Below are positions 63,768-64,000 of a stretch of 64,000 bases of DNA, in pieces. The stretch spans positions 2,666,001 through 2,730,000 of the forward strand of contig LR990057.1 of assembly GCA_905147135.1 (NCBI GenBank), given 5' to 3'. The DNA is from Blastobasis lacticolella (Eukaryota; Arthropoda; Insecta; Lepidoptera; Blastobasidae). The first letter of the stretch is position 1, and each line of letters opens with the position of its first letter. The position numbers and the translations under genes were made by a program. Below the pieces are notes generated by a model. It was not told the DNA's origin. It did no database searches and saw nothing but the letters and a program-made list of their open reading frames with translations.

Positions 63768-64000
63768 ATGGAGGAGGAACTAAAAAAACAACTATCGGAT
63801 TTACAGCAGCATCTAAACCTATTACAAACGGCTGCTTCACAATCCGATTCCCATCAAATAAATGCAGTAACTGCTAAATTACCTAGCTTCTGGATTGACA
63901 AACCAAAATCCTGGTTTGCAATCGCGGAAGCACAATTTAGAATAGCAGTTATAACCCAGGATGCTACCAAATATGGCTACGTCCTATCTATGTTAGACAC
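63768..64000 (+). CDS. Gag of a CsRn1-like Gypsy element (partial, runs off the window)
   Basis: Begins MEEELKKQLSDLQQHLNLLQ, then AVTAKLPSFWIDKPKSWFAI, then AEAQFRIAVITQDATKYGYV and LSML at the edge. The pattern LPxFWxxxPxxWFxxxEAQF, with a following TKYxYVLSxLD, is the N-terminal gag signature of Gypsy elements of the CsRn1/Mag kind. The ATG follows an AT-rich leader and no upstream in-frame start is evident. No pol sequence is inside the window. Confidence 0.8.
   Translation, partial: MEEELKKQLSDLQQHLNLLQTAASQSDSHQINAVTAKLPSFWIDKPKSWFAIAEAQFRIAVITQDATKYGYVLSMLD

Overview
The window is nuclear DNA from an insect, almost certainly a moth or butterfly. It is AT-rich and holds only two recognisable host genes with spliceosomal introns. 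Almost everything else is transposon sequence of kinds usual in Lepidoptera: tRNA-derived SINEs, RTE, Jockey and CR1-like LINE ends, foldback MITEs, a Ty3/Gypsy element and a Penelope remnant. There is no operon, ribosome-binding site, CRISPR array or rRNA.

Host genes. On the minus strand lies a Lifeguard/TMBIM (Bax-inhibitor-1 family) gene of the Nmda1/GRINA type. Six coding exons (22517-22698, 8372-8458, 6306-6415, 4918-5077, 4013-4142, 2889-3121) join in frame into about 299 residues: a Gly/Pro/Tyr-rich N-terminus followed by seven hydrophobic segments. Its first coding exon was not located. On the plus strand, 39200-40078 encodes mitochondrial ribosomal protein L52 in three exons. The two genes are probably divergent from a shared upstream region near 38.65-39.2 kb.

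Layout. 1-23 kb: Nmda1 exons and introns filled with SINEs, LINE tails, MITEs, a Penelope GIY-YIG remnant (11.4 kb), a 0.92-kb TIR element (12.1-13.0 kb) and an intact, very young Ty3/Gypsy element (14121-18678; identical 117-bp LTRs, TATTT target duplication) nested in a LINE tail. 23-38.6 kb: probably the first Nmda1 intron, with MITEs, SINEs, RTE pieces and a cluster of perfect palindromes at 30887-31011. 39.2-40.1 kb: mRpL52. 40.8-47.1 kb: a large inverted duplication (arms 2.86 kb, 314-bp spacer) carrying Jockey reverse transcriptase and the endonuclease of a second LINE. 47-49.9 kb: LINE tails and MITEs. 49.9-62.4 kb: the longer Jockey copy and two tandem copies of a LINE B plus LINE C compound. 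62.5-64 kb: a SINE and the 5' end of another Gypsy-type element with a tRNA-Trp-like primer site, cut by the window edge.

The most interesting part is 40.8-53.6 kb. The sequence suggests a Jockey transcript that read through its own poly(A) into a neighbouring LINE, switched template back to a Jockey tail, inserted with an 11-bp target duplication, and was then duplicated in inverse orientation so that one copy now sits inside the other. Shared stop codons show that the LINE B copies descend from an already dead element. Copy boundaries and family names are judged by eye, without alignment or database search.
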